In this document: positions 22,983 to 32,696 of the stretch, in pieces | How positions within the stretch are numbered: position 1 is the first letter of the stretch | Layout: every line of letters starts with the position of its first letter | DNA from: Nocardia arthritidis | GTDB lineage: Bacteria; Actinomycetota; Actinomycetes; Mycobacteriales; Mycobacteriaceae | Assembly (NCBI RefSeq): GCF_011801145.1 | Contig: NZ_CP046172.1 | Coordinates: 8,866,001 to 8,930,000 of the forward strand | Direction: 5' to 3' | DNA length: 64,000 bases | Notes under the pieces: model-generated | Databases searched by the model: none | Told to the model about the DNA's origin: nothing | Seen by the model: only the letters and a program-made list of their open reading frames with translations | Made by a program: the position numbers and the translations under genes

Positions 22983-24449
22983 TCACCCCGCCGCCGGTGT
23001 GTCCGGGTTGCCCGGCTCGCCGGGCAGGACGATGCGGACGAGGGTGCCGCCGCGCCCGGAGGTGTCGATCGCGATGGTGCCGCCGTGTCTGGTGATGACC
23101 TGTTTGACGATCGCGAGGCCGAGACCCGAACCGGGCATCGAGCGAGAGGCGGTGGTTCGGTAGAAGCGCTCGAAGACGAGTTCGCGTTCGGCGGGCGGGA
23201 TGCCGGGGCCGCCGTCGTCGACGGTGAATTCGAGCAGACCCGGGGCGCACTCCCGCATCGCGACCACGACGGAGGCGCCCGCCGGGCTCCATTTCGCCGC
23301 ATTGTCGAGGACGTTGAGCGCCGCGCGTTCCAGACCGGCCTCCTGTCCGAAGACGAACCAGGGGCGCAGTTCGGCGACGAATTCGATGCCGGTGCGCCGC
23401 CGCCTGGCCCGCTCGAGCGCGCGTTCGACGACCTCGCCGAAATCGACCCGCTCGTAGATGGCCTCGGGTGCGTCCTCCCGCGCAAGATCGACCAAATCGC
23501 CGACCAGCGTGGACAATTCCTCGATCTGGGCCATGACGTCGGTGCGCAGGCCCGCCATGTCCTCCTCCGGAACCGGCGGCGCGCCCGGCCTACTCGATGC
23601 GATGAGCAGTTCCATATTGGTACGCAAGGAGGTCAGCGGCGTACGCAATTCGTGACCGGCGTCGGCGACGAGTCTGCGCTGCCGCTCCCGGGATTCGGCA
23701 AGAGTGCGCAGCATGGTGTTGAAACTCTCTGTCAGCCTTGCCAATTCGTCGTCACCGGAGACCGGGATCGGTGTCAGGTCGTCGGTGCGGGCAATGCGTT
23801 CGGTGGCCGCGGTGAGACGCGCGACGGGACGCAATCCGGTGCGGCCCACCGCGGTTCCGGCCGCGGCGGCCAGCACGACGCCGCAGCCGCCGACCACGAA
23901 CAGCAGCCAGGCGAGCCGGTCCAGCACTTCCCGCGTCGGTTCGAGTCGCTGCGAAATCACAAGGGTGGAACCGGAATTCGTGTGCCGGGCGAGCACTCGC
24001 TGATTGCTCACGGTGCGCAGCGATAGGCTCAACTCCCCGCGTGCCACCGCGATCTCCGGCGCGCCGACCGGCGGATTGGTCGGCTGCGGCGGAACATACG
24101 ACCGCAGGTCGGGGAATATCAGCGCGACACCGATATCGTTCGAATACAGGCCGGCCACCAGAATCGCCTGGAAACCGAGCCGTTCGATGTCGTGGTCGAT
24201 CATCGTCGCCGCCCGCGCCTTCAGCTGCGAATCCACATCGCTGTACAGCGAGCTGCGCACCATGGTGTACGCGGTGATCGAGGTGACCGCCACCGCGATG
24301 GCGACGACCGACGCCGCCAGCAGCGTCACCCGCCAGCGCAGCGAAACCGATTGGGTCAGCGGTGTCGGCGGACGCATTTCCGGCGGGTCCGGGGGTCGCG
24401 GCTGGCCGAGGCCGGCGACGACGGCCCGCCGTGGGATGGTTCTCGACAT
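22983..24449 (-). CDS. mprB: sensor histidine kinase MprB
   Basis: A membrane sensor kinase: TM1 after SLRWRVTLLAASVVAIAVAV, an extracytoplasmic loop of about 130 residues, TM2 (LLFVVGGCGVVLAAAAGTAV), HAMP, the phospho-acceptor H box (DAGHELRTPLTSLRTNMELL), the N box (LNVLDNAAKWSP) and G boxes (VDDGGPGIPP, GSGLGLAIVKQ). The start is uncertain: ATG 24449 is listed, 24485 would overlap mprA by 26 nt, and 24377 best matches the mycobacterial N-terminus. It pairs with MprA and senses envelope stress. Confidence 0.93.
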   Translation of the reverse strand: MSRTIPRRAVVAGLGQPRPPDPPEMRPPTPLTQSVSLRWRVTLLAASVVAIAVAVTSITAYTMVRSSLYSDVDSQLKARAATMIDHDIERLGFQAILVAGLYSNDIGVALIFPDLRSYVPPQPTNPPVGAPEIAVARGELSLSLRTVSNQRVLARHTNSGSTLVISQRLEPTREVLDRLAWLLFVVGGCGVVLAAAAGTAVGRTGLRPVARLTAATERIARTDDLTPIPVSGDDELARLTESFNTMLRTLAESRERQRRLVADAGHELRTPLTSLRTNMELLIASSRPGAPPVPEEDMAGLRTDVMAQIEELSTLVGDLVDLAREDAPEAIYERVDFGEVVERALERARRRRTGIEFVAELRPWFVFGQEAGLERAALNVLDNAAKWSPAGASVVVAMRECAPGLLEFTVDDGGPGIPPAERELVFERFYRTTASRSMPGSGLGLAIVKQVITRHGGTIAIDTSGRGGTLVRIVLPGEPGNPDTPAAG

Positions 24450-24459
24450 GCCGCGCGGC

Positions 24460-25146
24460 CTACGGCGGGGTTTCGCGAAGTACATATCCGACGCCGCGCA
24501 CCGTGTGGATGAGCCGCGATTCGCCCTCGGCCTCGGTTTTGCGGCGCAGATATCCGATATAGACCTCCAGCGCGTTACCGGACGTCGGGAAGTCGTACCC
24601 CCACACCTCTTCCAGGATGCGGCTGCGGGTGAGTACCCGGCGCGGATTGGCCATCAGCATTTCCAGTAGCGAGAACTCGGTACGGGTCAAACTGATCGCG
24701 CGTTCGCCCCGCGACACCTCACGCGTCACCGGATCCAGCGACAGATCCGCGAACTTCATCGCCTCCGAGGCATCTCCGGCATCACCCGCCGTACGCCGCA
24801 GCAGTGCCCGCAAACGCGCGAGCAATTCCTCCAACGCGAATGGCTTCGGTAAATAATCGTCGGCGCCCGCATCCAGTCCGGCGACGCGTTCGGAGACCGA
24901 ATCCCGCGCCGTCAAAACCAGAATCGGCAAGTCGTCACCGGTACTGCGCAGCCGCCTGCACACCTCCAGCCCATCGAGCCGGGGCATCATCACATCGAGT
25001 ACGAGCGCGTCCGGTCGCTGCGCCGTCGCCTTCTCCAGGGCGTCGACTCCGTCCACCGCGAGATCGACGGAGTAGCCGTTGAAGGTCAGCGACCGGCGCA
25101 GCGATTCTCGGACGGCGCGATCGTCGTCGACTACCAGAATGCGCAT
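24460..25146 (-). CDS. mprA: response regulator MprA
   Basis: A 228-residue OmpR/PhoB-type regulator. The receiver domain has the acidic pocket ([10 protein letters not shown]), the phospho-acceptor Asp in [11 protein letters not shown], the Thr of LTARDS and the Lys of LPKPFAL. The winged helix covers about 130-225 ([20 protein letters not shown] and [21 protein letters not shown]). It controls pepD and stress sigma factors in mycobacteria. The tandem ACTGAGAGG repeat just upstream suggests autoregulation. It is the first gene of mprA-mprB, followed by pepD. Confidence 0.96.
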   Translation of the reverse strand: MRILVVDDDRAVRESLRRSLTFNGYSVDLAVDGVDALEKATAQRPDALVLDVMMPRLDGLEVCRRLRSTGDDLPILVLTARDSVSERVAGLDAGADDYLPKPFALEELLARLRALLRRTAGDAGDASEAMKFADLSLDPVTREVSRGERAISLTRTEFSLLEMLMANPRRVLTRSRILEEVWGYDFPTSGNALEVYIGYLRRKTEAEGESRLIHTVRGVGYVLRETPP

Positions 25147-25448
25147 GCGACCAGTTTGACCGGCCCGACTGAGAGGCGACTGAGAGGTCCGCTACGACAC
25201 GCCGGGCGCGGATCGCCCATACCACACCGCGAACCTAGTCGCGTGACCAGGAGATATTGTCCGGCCGTCGCCGACGACGGATCCGCCGTTTGTGATCACC
25301 CCGGCAATTGAACACGAAACTTGTTCTGCCCAGCCATATTCGAGCAATTGCGATGGCGCGCGCCCAGATTGCCGACGAACACTCTGCGCGGTATGTTCCG
25401 TCCGGTAAAAAGAAGACCTCTAGTCGGTTCTGCGCGTTGAATCCAAAC
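25147..25448. other. mprA / conservon divergent promoter region
   Basis: About 300 nt between divergent genes, with the MprA repeats at the mprA side. The open frame of the kinase continues upstream to 25308, but without homology-like sequence, so this part is treated as promoter and leader. Confidence 0.4.
25168..25187. promoter_or_regulatory. MprA-box-like direct repeat upstream of mprA
   Basis: Two exact ACTGAGAGG copies (25168-25176 and 25179-25187) with an 11-nt period, 22 nt upstream of the mprA start. On the coding strand they read CCTCTCAGT. Confidence 0.65.
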
Positions 25449-28352
25449 ATGAACAGCGGCACGCGGACTGGGGGGTCACCGGCGAAGCGGAGGCGACTCG
25501 AGCGGATGGAAGCTGCACCGCGGTCCTGGCAACTGAGCCTGTACAACTGGTCGGTCACCCGCAAGGTTGGCATCGTCCTGGTCCTGCCCGTGCTGCTGGC
25601 CACGGTCTTCGCGGTGCTGCGGATCAACACCGAACTGCGCACCATGAGCCAGCTCGACGCGGCCACCGAGCAATCGAGCATCATCCGTCCGATCGTCAAG
25701 TTCAATACCGCGGCCGAACAACTCGCGGTCATCACCACCGCCTCGTGGGGCAACACGGCCGATCCGCAAACCGATACGGCCCTCGGCAAATTCGATCAGT
25801 CGGTAGCCGACCTGCAAACGGCGATGCACAACACCCGGCTGCTGTCGAAGACGACCGAGGAATTGTCGGCGGCCATCGCGACCGCGACCGCGATGCGCAA
25901 CAACCTGCGCACCGGTTCGGTGGCGGCGCTCGGCCAGCAGGCCGACGAAATCGCGGGGCACACCGGCAACGCCATCGCGTACGCGCCGAATATCGACGAC
26001 ATCAACGTGCAGCGCTACTTCCTGCAGTTGGGCGCGATCCAGACGGCCCGGCGCAGCATGACCCAGGTGCGGTTGCTGATCACCGCACCGGGGGCGGGCA
26101 ACAACCCGAGCGTGCGGCCGCGAGTGCTCACCACCACCGGCGCGGAGATGACCATCATCGGCACCTACGCGATGATCAAGCCGGAGAACGCGGTCTTCGC
26201 GCAGCCGCTGATGGAGGCAGTGCAGGCCCGGCTCGGGATCTTCAGCCAGAACGTCGGCGACCCGACCAGCAATCCGGCTGTGCTCGATTCGCTGCAGGCC
26301 AGCTCCGACACCTACGACAAGACCTCGGCCCAGCTGGCGGACCAGATCGATAAATCGCTGGCCAACGCCACCTCGACCTCACAGAACGACGCGCTGCGCG
26401 AGGCCGCGCTGGTCATCGGCATGCTGCTGGCCGGTCTGGCGCTCGCCCTCGCGGTGGCGCGCACCCTGGTGGTGCCGGTGCGCAGGCTGCGCCGCGACGC
26501 GCTGGAGGTCGCGCACACCAAACTGCCCGAGGAGCTGTCCGTGGTGCGGGCGGGCGGCACCACCCCGCAGATCGAGCCGGTCGCCGTGCGCGGCACCGAC
26601 GAGATCGGCCAGCTGGCCCGCGCCGTCGACGAAATGCACGAGCAGGCCCTCAATCTCGCGGCCGAGCAGGCCCGGCTGCGGCTGCAGATCGGGAATATGT
26701 TCGAAACCCTCTCGCGCCGCAGCCAATCTCTGGTCGAACAGCAGCTGGCGCTGATCGAGGACCTGGAACACGACGAGGACGACACCGAACGGCTGCAGAG
26801 CCTGTTCCGCCTCGACCACCTGGCCACCCGGATGCGCCGCAACGGCGACAACCTGCTGGTGCTCGCCGGTACCGCGCTGCGCCGCGGCCAACTGCTCCCG
26901 GTGCCGCTCTCGGATATGTTGTGGAGCGCGGTATCCCAGGTCGAGGACTATCAGCGGGTCGAGATCGGCGCGGTGCCCGACGGCGTCGTCGCGGGCGAAC
27001 CCGCGGTCGATATCGAACATCTGCTTGCCGAGCTGATCGATAACGCGCTGCGCTATTCGCCGCCGACCACCCCCGTCGCGGTGACGGTCGCGCGCGCGGT
27101 GGACGGCGGCTACCTCATCGAGGTCACCGACCGCGGCCTCGGCATGGCGGAGGACGATCTGCGCACCACCAACGACCGGCTCGCCTCCGGTGGTGAGGTC
27201 ACCATCGAAACCGCCCGCCGCATGGGTCTTTTCGTGGTCGGCAGGCTCGCGAAGCGGCACAACATAACGGTCGGCCTGCGTCGCACCTCGACGATGAGCC
27301 AGCAGCCGGGCATCACCGCGAGCGTGCACCTGCCCGGCACGCTGGTGGCACCGCCGCTCGACGACACCGATCCGACCGGAATCGTGCCGCCGCTGTCCGC
27401 CGAATCCGCAAGGCCCGCACCGCCACAACTGTCCGCCGCCGCGGCGCAGCAGCCGCGCACCCTGGTTCCGGTGCCGAACCTGCCGCAGTCGGGTCAGCAC
27501 GACAGCGGCGCGCAGCAGCGCGAGGCCGGACTCTTCGGACTGACGAGTGCCGGTCTGCCGCAACGCAAACCGGCCATTCGAGTAGCGGAAACGCCGGAGC
27601 AGCCCGCGATTTCGGCACCGACCGGTTCCGGCCAGTTCCCGACCGGGCCGTTCGGCCCGCCGACGCAGTTCACCGAACCGGTCAGCGGTTCGCAGCCGAT
27701 ACCCCTTGTCCCCCAATCGCTCAGCGGCCCGCAGAGCATGTTCGACGATGCCGATCCGGCGCCGACCGATATCTGGGCCGAGATCAAGGACGACGACGAG
27801 CTGCCGACCGGCCGCGTCTACCGCGAGCCGCCGACCGCGTACCGGCCCGAACGCTCCGGGCCGATCGAACTGCCGACCATCTCGGAAAACCGGACGCCCG
27901 AACCGGATTCGCCGCGGCACGGCCCGGATCCGCAGCGGCGCAGGCTCGATCCGGCCGAGGACACGGCAGCGCCCGCGCAGGAACCCGCGGCGACGTCCAC
28001 CCGGCTGCAGCCGGTGGCCGGATCCTCGCCGACCCCGATCTACCAGCGCATGGTCTCGGAGTGGCTGGTCGAACCCGCGGCGACGCAGGCGCCCGCGGAC
28101 GGGTGGACCTCACCCGCCGACGCCGGATGGCTGGCCGCCGAGGACGCCAGCCACCCGACCGCCACCGGCAGAACAGCCGGCGGCCTGCCGATCCGGAAGC
28201 CGGGCGCGCAACTGGTCCCCGGCGGCGTCACGCAGGTGGATGAGCAGGGCATCCGCGATCCGGAGGAGATCCGGAGCAACCTGACGAGACATCTCAGTGG
28301 GGTCCGCAGCGGGCGGGCCAATGCGCAGTACAACGACGGAGGGCTTGCATGA
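25449..28352 (+). CDS. cvnA: conservon sensor histidine kinase-like protein CvnA
   Basis: A protein of about 967 residues. TM1 follows [20 protein letters not shown], an extracytoplasmic sensor region follows, TM2 is [20 protein letters not shown], then a HAMP-like region, a dimerisation segment ([25 protein letters not shown], which lacks a canonical H box) and a GHKL ATPase domain ([28 protein letters not shown]). A long Pro-rich tail follows. Conservons (Cvn systems) couple such kinases to a GTPase as a membrane-bound complex analogous to eukaryotic G-protein signalling. Starts at 25308, 25449 and 25506 are all possible. It overlaps cvnB as ATGA. Confidence 0.9.
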   Translation: MNSGTRTGGSPAKRRRLERMEAAPRSWQLSLYNWSVTRKVGIVLVLPVLLATVFAVLRINTELRTMSQLDAATEQSSIIRPIVKFNTAAEQLAVITTASWGNTADPQTDTALGKFDQSVADLQTAMHNTRLLSKTTEELSAAIATATAMRNNLRTGSVAALGQQADEIAGHTGNAIAYAPNIDDINVQRYFLQLGAIQTARRSMTQVRLLITAPGAGNNPSVRPRVLTTTGAEMTIIGTYAMIKPENAVFAQPLMEAVQARLGIFSQNVGDPTSNPAVLDSLQASSDTYDKTSAQLADQIDKSLANATSTSQNDALREAALVIGMLLAGLALALAVARTLVVPVRRLRRDALEVAHTKLPEELSVVRAGGTTPQIEPVAVRGTDEIGQLARAVDEMHEQALNLAAEQARLRLQIGNMFETLSRRSQSLVEQQLALIEDLEHDEDDTERLQSLFRLDHLATRMRRNGDNLLVLAGTALRRGQLLPVPLSDMLWSAVSQVEDYQRVEIGAVPDGVVAGEPAVDIEHLLAELIDNALRYSPPTTPVAVTVARAVDGGYLIEVTDRGLGMAEDDLRTTNDRLASGGEVTIETARRMGLFVVGRLAKRHNITVGLRRTSTMSQQPGITASVHLPGTLVAPPLDDTDPTGIVPPLSAESARPAPPQLSAAAAQQPRTLVPVPNLPQSGQHDSGAQQREAGLFGLTSAGLPQRKPAIRVAETPEQPAISAPTGSGQFPTGPFGPPTQFTEPVSGSQPIPLVPQSLSGPQSMFDDADPAPTDIWAEIKDDDELPTGRVYREPPTAYRPERSGPIELPTISENRTPEPDSPRHGPDPQRRRLDPAEDTAAPAQEPAATSTRLQPVAGSSPTPIYQRMVSEWLVEPAATQAPADGWTSPADAGWLAAEDASHPTATGRTAGGLPIRKPGAQLVPGGVTQVDEQGIRDPEEIRSNLTRHLSGVRSGRANAQYNDGGLA

Positions 28353-28753
28353 CCAACGCGAACAGCACGGATGAGAACCTGAACTGGCTGGTCGCCCGCT
28401 TCACCCGCGACGTACCGGGGGTTTCCCACGCCGTTCTGGTTTCGGCGGACGGCCTGCTGCAGGCCACCAGCCCGCACCTGCCGAGCGATCGGGCCGAACA
28501 ACTTTCGGCGGTGACCGCCGGTCTGGCGAGCCTCGCCGCGGGCGCGGCCTCGCTGTTCGACGGCGGCAAGGTGATGCAGTCCATCGTCGAAATGCAGCGC
28601 GGCTATCTGCTCGTCATGAGCGTCGGCAATGGTTCGCACCTGGCCGTGCTCGCCAACAAGTCGCACGATATCGGCCGCATCGGTTACGAAATGGCGCTGC
28701 TTGTCGATCGAGTGGGCTCCGTGGTCACCGCCACGGCCCGCACCGCCGTCTGA
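28349..28753 (+). CDS. cvnB: roadblock/LC7 domain protein CvnB
   Basis: A 134-residue single-domain roadblock/LC7 protein: [33 protein letters not shown], and the closing helices around [17 protein letters not shown]. These proteins resemble regulators of small GTPases and form the core of the conservon, next to the kinase (overlapping upstream gene), the DUF742 protein and the GTPase. Cytoplasmic, no membrane segment. Confidence 0.93.
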   Translation: MTNANSTDENLNWLVARFTRDVPGVSHAVLVSADGLLQATSPHLPSDRAEQLSAVTAGLASLAAGAASLFDGGKVMQSIVEMQRGYLLVMSVGNGSHLAVLANKSHDIGRIGYEMALLVDRVGSVVTATARTAV

Positions 28754-28760
28754 GCGTGAG

Positions 28761-29135
28761 ATGGTCAGCCAACACGGTTCCGGACCACATCGACCAACAA
28801 CTCGCGTCCGGCCGTACGCCCTCACCTCGGGGCGTACCGAACCTGCGGTCGACCTACCGCTGGAAGCGGTCATCGAAACCGTCAATTACAGCGCTTACAT
28901 GGAGTGGCCGATCGGCGATATCCGTACCGAGATCCTGCGATTGGGCGTCCACCGGCTGTCCGTCGCCGAAATCGCGGCACACCTGGATCGCCCCCTCGGC
29001 ATGGTTCGGGTGATGATCGGTGATCTCGTGGTCGACGGCGCGCTACGCGTGCATTCGACCTTGACCGACCAAGCGAGCTTTGACGAGCGTCGTTCTTTGA
29101 TGGAGAGGACATTGCGTGGACTCCGTGCCTTATAG
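28761..29135 (+). CDS. cvnC: DUF742 protein CvnC
   Basis: A 124-residue DUF742 protein: RVRPYALTSGRTEPAVDLPLE (the family hallmark VRPY.LT.GRT), then a winged-helix-like part (HRLSVAEIAAHLDRPLGMVR, then VMIGDLVVDGAL). ATG 28761 is used, 7 nt after the cvnB stop. The end overlaps the GTPase gene by 20 nt. Its role in the complex is unknown; the HTH-like fold may serve protein contacts. Confidence 0.92.
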   Translation: MVSQHGSGPHRPTTRVRPYALTSGRTEPAVDLPLEAVIETVNYSAYMEWPIGDIRTEILRLGVHRLSVAEIAAHLDRPLGMVRVMIGDLVVDGALRVHSTLTDQASFDERRSLMERTLRGLRAL

Positions 29136-29757
29136 GAAGATCGGGCCCACCGGGACAGCCGGGCAAGAGGACGCGGAGCAGCGGGTCGCGTCGACCAAGA
29201 TCGTCGTCGCCGGCGGTTTCGGCGTCGGGAAAACGACCTTCGTCGGCGCGGTTTCGGAGATCGTGCCGCTGCGCACCGAGGCGATGGTCACCAGGTATTC
29301 GGACGGGGTCGACGATCTGGCGGATACGCCGGAGAAGGAAACCACAACGGTCGCCATGGATTTCGGCCGGATCATCCTGCCGGGAAATCTGACGCTGTAC
29401 CTGTTCGGCACGCCGGGTCAGCGCCGGTTCTGGTTCATGTGGGACGACCTGATTCGCGGCGCCATCGGCGCGGTGGTCTTGGTGGACACCAGGCGGCTGG
29501 AGGACAGTTTCGCGGCCGTGGACTTCTTCGAGGCGCGCAAGCTGCCGTTCTTGATCGCGGTCAACCGTTTTCCGGACGCGCCGCGCTTCCCGCTCGCCGA
29601 ACTGCGCGAGGCGCTTTCGATCCGCGAGGGGGTGCCGATCGTCGATATCGATGCGCGCAATGCGATGGAGGTGCGCCAGTCGCTCGCCGCGGTAACCGAA
29701 TACGCGATAGCGCAGCTGAAGGCGCTGGAGCTGGAAGGGATCGCCAGGCATGCCTGA
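29116..29757 (+). CDS. cvnD: conservon GTPase CvnD
   Basis: A 213-residue small GTPase starting at GTG 29116. P-loop KIVVAGGFGVGKTTFVGAVS, switch region with ETTTVAMDFGRI, the DxxG equivalent LYLFGTPGQRRFWFMW, and the base-specificity loop IAVNRFPDA. CvnD hydrolyses GTP and is thought to pass the signal of the kinase/roadblock complex. It overlaps both cvnC and the downstream membrane protein gene, so the five genes appear to be one translationally coupled operon. Confidence 0.94.
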   Translation: MDSVPYRKIGPTGTAGQEDAEQRVASTKIVVAGGFGVGKTTFVGAVSEIVPLRTEAMVTRYSDGVDDLADTPEKETTTVAMDFGRIILPGNLTLYLFGTPGQRRFWFMWDDLIRGAIGAVVLVDTRRLEDSFAAVDFFEARKLPFLIAVNRFPDAPRFPLAELREALSIREGVPIVDIDARNAMEVRQSLAAVTEYAIAQLKALELEGIARHA

Positions 29758-30532
29758 CGGTTCGATGCGAATGCTCGCCGAAAGCGCGTCGTTCGAACAG
29801 TTTTCGATGGGTTACTGGCTGGCCGCGCTGTCGTTCATCGTCTCGGTGGTCGGCACCGTCGTCGGCCTGGCCTGCGTGCTGAACGGGGCGCGCTCGGCCC
29901 GATTCCGGATCGTCTGGGTGGTCTCGGCCGCAGTATCCCTTGGCGGCGTCGGTGTTTGGCTGACGATGGCGGTGGCGCTGCTCGGATTGAAGGTGCCCAA
30001 CGGTGCGATCCGTTACGACGCCGGAAAATTGATCACCGCGATGGTGGTCGCGGTGGTGGCGGTGCTGGTGGGCCTGGCGTTGATCGGACGCACCCGCAGA
30101 ACACCGTGGCTGATCGCGGGCGGTTTGGTGATGGGTCTCGGCACCGGAGCCACCATCTACCTCGGGGTGAGTTCGGTGCGGGTGCAGGGTTCGGTGAATC
30201 TGGCGCTGTGGCTGATCGGGATCTCGGTGGGTGTCGCGGTGATCACCGCGCTCACCACGCTGTGGTCGTTCCAGACCTACCGCAATCACTTCGCGCGCGG
30301 CGCAACGACTTTGCTGTTCGGCATAGGGGTGGCCGCCAGCTATTACGTCGCGATCGCGGCGATGGATCTACACGTCGATCGGGCCGTGCCCGCGCCGACC
30401 GGGATGGCGCTGTTCGATTTCGTCTTCCCGATGTTCGTCGTCGGTTCGCTGGGGCTGGCGGTGCCGATCTCGGCGGTTCTGATCGCGCCCGGCCGCGATT
30501 CGGGCTGGGGCGCGACCGCGACCGCGAACTGA
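29750..30532 (+). CDS. seven-helix membrane protein with degenerate MHYT domain
   Basis: A 260-residue protein with seven hydrophobic segments, overlapping cvnD by 8 nt. Its repeat plan fits MHYT sensors: FSMGYWLAALSFIVSVVGTV, then GGVGVWLTMAVALLGLKVPN, GTGATIYLGVSSVRV and GVAASYYVAIAAMDL occupy the places where Met-His-Tyr-Thr motifs should stand, but the histidines are absent in all three. MHYT domains are proposed to bind copper for gas sensing; this one should not. It probably works with the conservon at the membrane. Confidence 0.7.
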   Translation: MPDGSMRMLAESASFEQFSMGYWLAALSFIVSVVGTVVGLACVLNGARSARFRIVWVVSAAVSLGGVGVWLTMAVALLGLKVPNGAIRYDAGKLITAMVVAVVAVLVGLALIGRTRRTPWLIAGGLVMGLGTGATIYLGVSSVRVQGSVNLALWLIGISVGVAVITALTTLWSFQTYRNHFARGATTLLFGIGVAASYYVAIAAMDLHVDRAVPAPTGMALFDFVFPMFVVGSLGLAVPISAVLIAPGRDSGWGATATAN

Positions 30533-30540
30533 TTCGCCGG

Positions 30541-30572
30541 ATCCGGCGAACGCCCGCGGACGTTCGCCGGAT
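30541..30572. terminator. bidirectional terminator hairpin
   Basis: A 12-bp perfect stem (ATCCGGCGAACG / CGTTCGCCGGAT, 8-nt loop) between the convergent conservon operon and VOC gene. Confidence 0.6.
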
Positions 30573-30581
30573 GATGATGCG

Positions 30582-31388
30582 TCAGTTCGGATTCGGCAGT
30601 TCGCCCACCCGTTTGCTCGGGTCGATGATGCCGAACACCTCACCCTGCGGCGCGGCGATCAGCGCGGTGCGGCCGACCGGCGAGTCGGCGGCCGCCTGCA
30701 GCACCGAACCACCAAGTCCCAGCGCCTTTTTCGCGCCGGCGTCCACATCGTCGTACTGGAACCAGGTGAGCCAGTAGGACGATGCGGCCTTGGCCACCGC
30801 CGAATCGTCGCTGATGCCGCCGACCACCTCGGTGCGGCCGGGCGGGGTGAACGCCACGTATGCGGTGTCGCCGAAATCGTATTCGGTATACCGGTAACCG
30901 AATACGTCGCGGTAGAAGGCCTTCGACCGGTCGTATTCGCGGGTGTGCAGTTCGTTCCAGGCGTAGCCGCCGTGCTCGTTGTGCAGCGCGGCGCCGTTGT
31001 GCGCCCTGGCCTGCCACACCGCGAAGATGGCGCCGCCGGGATCCTCGGCGACGAACATCCTGCCGAACTCCATCACGTCGAAGGTTTCCAGCACCAGTTT
31101 GCCGCCCGCCCGCCGTACCGCCGCGGCGCTGGCGTCGGCGTCGTCCACCGCGATATAGGTGGTCCACCCCGACGGCATTGCGGCCAGTGCGGACGGCTTC
31201 GGCCCGATTCCGGCCGCCGCCGCACCATCTTTCGACGCCATTAGGTAGCCGCCCGCGTCAGGACCGCCGTCCTGCAGCACCCAATCGAACAGTTCGCCGT
31301 AGAACCGGCCTGCCTTGACCGGGTCGTTCACCTGGCAATCGATCCAGCACGGCGTCCCCTGCGGCCAGGCCGCATTGTGTACGGGCAT
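30582..31388 (-). CDS. VOC family protein (two glyoxalase-like domains)
   Basis: A 268-residue protein made of two vicinal-oxygen-chelate modules: residues 10-125 (TPCWIDCQVNDPVKAGRFYGELFDW) and 135-260 (GYAWNELHTREYDRSKAFYRDVFG). Each has beta-alpha-beta-beta-beta repeats that form a metal-binding cup. Members include hydroxylases and antibiotic-resistance proteins, and the substrate cannot be told from sequence. It is monocistronic, converging on the conservon. Confidence 0.85.
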   Translation of the reverse strand: MPVHNAAWPQGTPCWIDCQVNDPVKAGRFYGELFDWVLQDGGPDAGGYLMASKDGAAAAGIGPKPSALAAMPSGWTTYIAVDDADASAAAVRRAGGKLVLETFDVMEFGRMFVAEDPGGAIFAVWQARAHNGAALHNEHGGYAWNELHTREYDRSKAFYRDVFGYRYTEYDFGDTAYVAFTPPGRTEVVGGISDDSAVAKAASSYWLTWFQYDDVDAGAKKALGLGGSVLQAAADSPVGRTALIAAPQGEVFGIIDPSKRVGELPNPN

Positions 31389-31551
31389 AGGTCATCTCCG
31401 TTTCGAATTGAGTATTTCGTCACGCGAGCCACCCACTAGTGAACCAGTCCGGCCGGTGAGTTTCGCGCGGTTCGGCGATGCCGATGTGCCGAGGTGACGG
31501 CCCACTTACAGTGGGCGACATGCGTTTCGGTATTTCGAGGAGGGACCGGAC

Positions 31552-31899
31552 TTGACTCCGGAGCAGGACGCCGTTTTGCGCGATATCCAGGCCCAGCTGT
31601 CCTCGGCACTGCACGGCATCGATCAATTGACGGCCGAATCCACCGCGCTACGCGGACAGATCGACGAATTACGCAAGGAAATAGGAGATTTGGAGACCAC
31701 GGCGGCCGAACTCGCCGATCGGCTGCGGCAGTTGCGCGGCGGGTGCCTACCGTGGCCGCTCTCGCTGCTGGAGGAACCGGCCGCGCTGGTGGCGTCCAGA
31801 TTGACCGCACTGCTGTCCGACTTGCCCGGTTTGCCGGGACCGCAACAGCTTGCGACGGCCGAGGACGAGTCGATATCGCACGACAAGGCGGATGCGTAG
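31552..31899 (+). CDS. small coiled-coil protein, unknown
   Basis: A 115-residue protein not recognised as any family. Residues 5-60 form an amphipathic coiled coil (ALHGIDQLTAESTALRGQID, then ELRKEIGDLETTAAELADRL); the second half is Leu/Pro-rich (LTALLSDLPGLPGPQQL). The TTG at 31552 is used because AGGAGGG lies about 10 nt upstream. It stands alone between the VOC gene and the Zur-type cluster. Confidence 0.55.
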   Translation: MTPEQDAVLRDIQAQLSSALHGIDQLTAESTALRGQIDELRKEIGDLETTAAELADRLRQLRGGCLPWPLSLLEEPAALVASRLTALLSDLPGLPGPQQLATAEDESISHDKADA

Positions 31900-32254
31900 C
31901 GCGCCAGGCGAATTGGGGTGGCCGAGGGGCCGGACTTTTGGCGATGAGCGGGTTCTCGCCGGGAATCGGGAGAACCCGCCCTCGACGACGAGAGTACCGG
32001 CGTCGTGTTGCGTTCGCATCACTTCAAGGGGACTTTTACACCTGTCAAAAACCAACTCTCAGTAGGTATTTCACATTTTAGCAATCAGTCCGCAACCATG
32101 CGACGAGCAAGGAACCTCGTAGTAGCTGGCGTACCGGTAACTTACCGGTTGCCAGAAACGGTGATCGTCATCAACCCGAATTCATCCGATCATCAGATCG
32201 TCACGTTCGGCCCAGCATCGCGCGCGTTCAGCGCCCATGACGAGACGGGTCGGC
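31900..32254. other. intergenic region with orphan palindrome
   Basis: 355 nt between two convergent genes. Part of it (32030-32100) is AT-rich, and 32133-32149 is a perfect ACCGGTAA-C-TTACCGGT palindrome with outer arms CTGGC / GCCAG. No gene seen. Confidence 0.45.
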
Positions 32255-32428
32255 TCAGAGTCGCGCCGGATCGATCAAACCGCGCCGGATCGCGGCGACG
32301 AGCCTGCGCGGCACCCGGTGCACGACGCCGCCGACGGTGATCGGCACCAGATCCACCGGCGCCGCCTTCCACTGCGCGCGCCTGCTGCGGGTATTCGACC
32401 GCGACATCCTGCGCTTCGGTACCGCCAT
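32255..32428 (-). CDS. rpmF: 50S ribosomal protein L32 (zinc-independent paralogue)
   Basis: A 57-residue protein starting [20 protein letters not shown], the L32 signature, and lacking the cysteine knuckles of zinc-binding forms. It is the last gene of the minus-strand Zur-type operon, 2 nt after the L31 gene. Under zinc starvation such C-minus paralogues replace the zinc-containing versions in ribosomes and free zinc. Confidence 0.94.
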   Translation of the reverse strand: MAVPKRRMSRSNTRSRRAQWKAAPVDLVPITVGGVVHRVPRRLVAAIRRGLIDPARL

Positions 32429-32429
32429 G

Positions 32430-32696
32430 TCAGCCCTCCTGCCCGCGGCGGATTCGCCTGCCGTACTTGCGTTCGAACTTCTCCACCCGGCCCTGTGTGT
32501 CGAGCACGCGGTGCGCACCGGTCCAGAACGGATGCGAGTCGGCCGTCACATCGACCACCAGCAGCGGATACGTATTGCCGTCCGGCCACTGCACGGTCCG
32601 GGTACTGGTGGCGGTGGAACGGGTCAGAAACTGCTTTCCGGTACTGGAATCCTCGAAGACCACCGGGTGGTAGTCGGGATGGATACCTGCTTTCAT
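32430..32696 (-). CDS. rpmE2: type B 50S ribosomal protein L31 (zinc-independent)
   Basis: An 88-residue type B L31: [20 protein letters not shown], then the family region [21 protein letters not shown]. It lacks the CxxC pair of type A. The start overlaps the MRF stop as ATGA. Part of the divergent zinc-starvation operon. Confidence 0.96.
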   Translation of the reverse strand: MKAGIHPDYHPVVFEDSSTGKQFLTRSTATSTRTVQWPDGNTYPLLVVDVTADSHPFWTGAHRVLDTQGRVEKFERKYGRRIRRGQEG

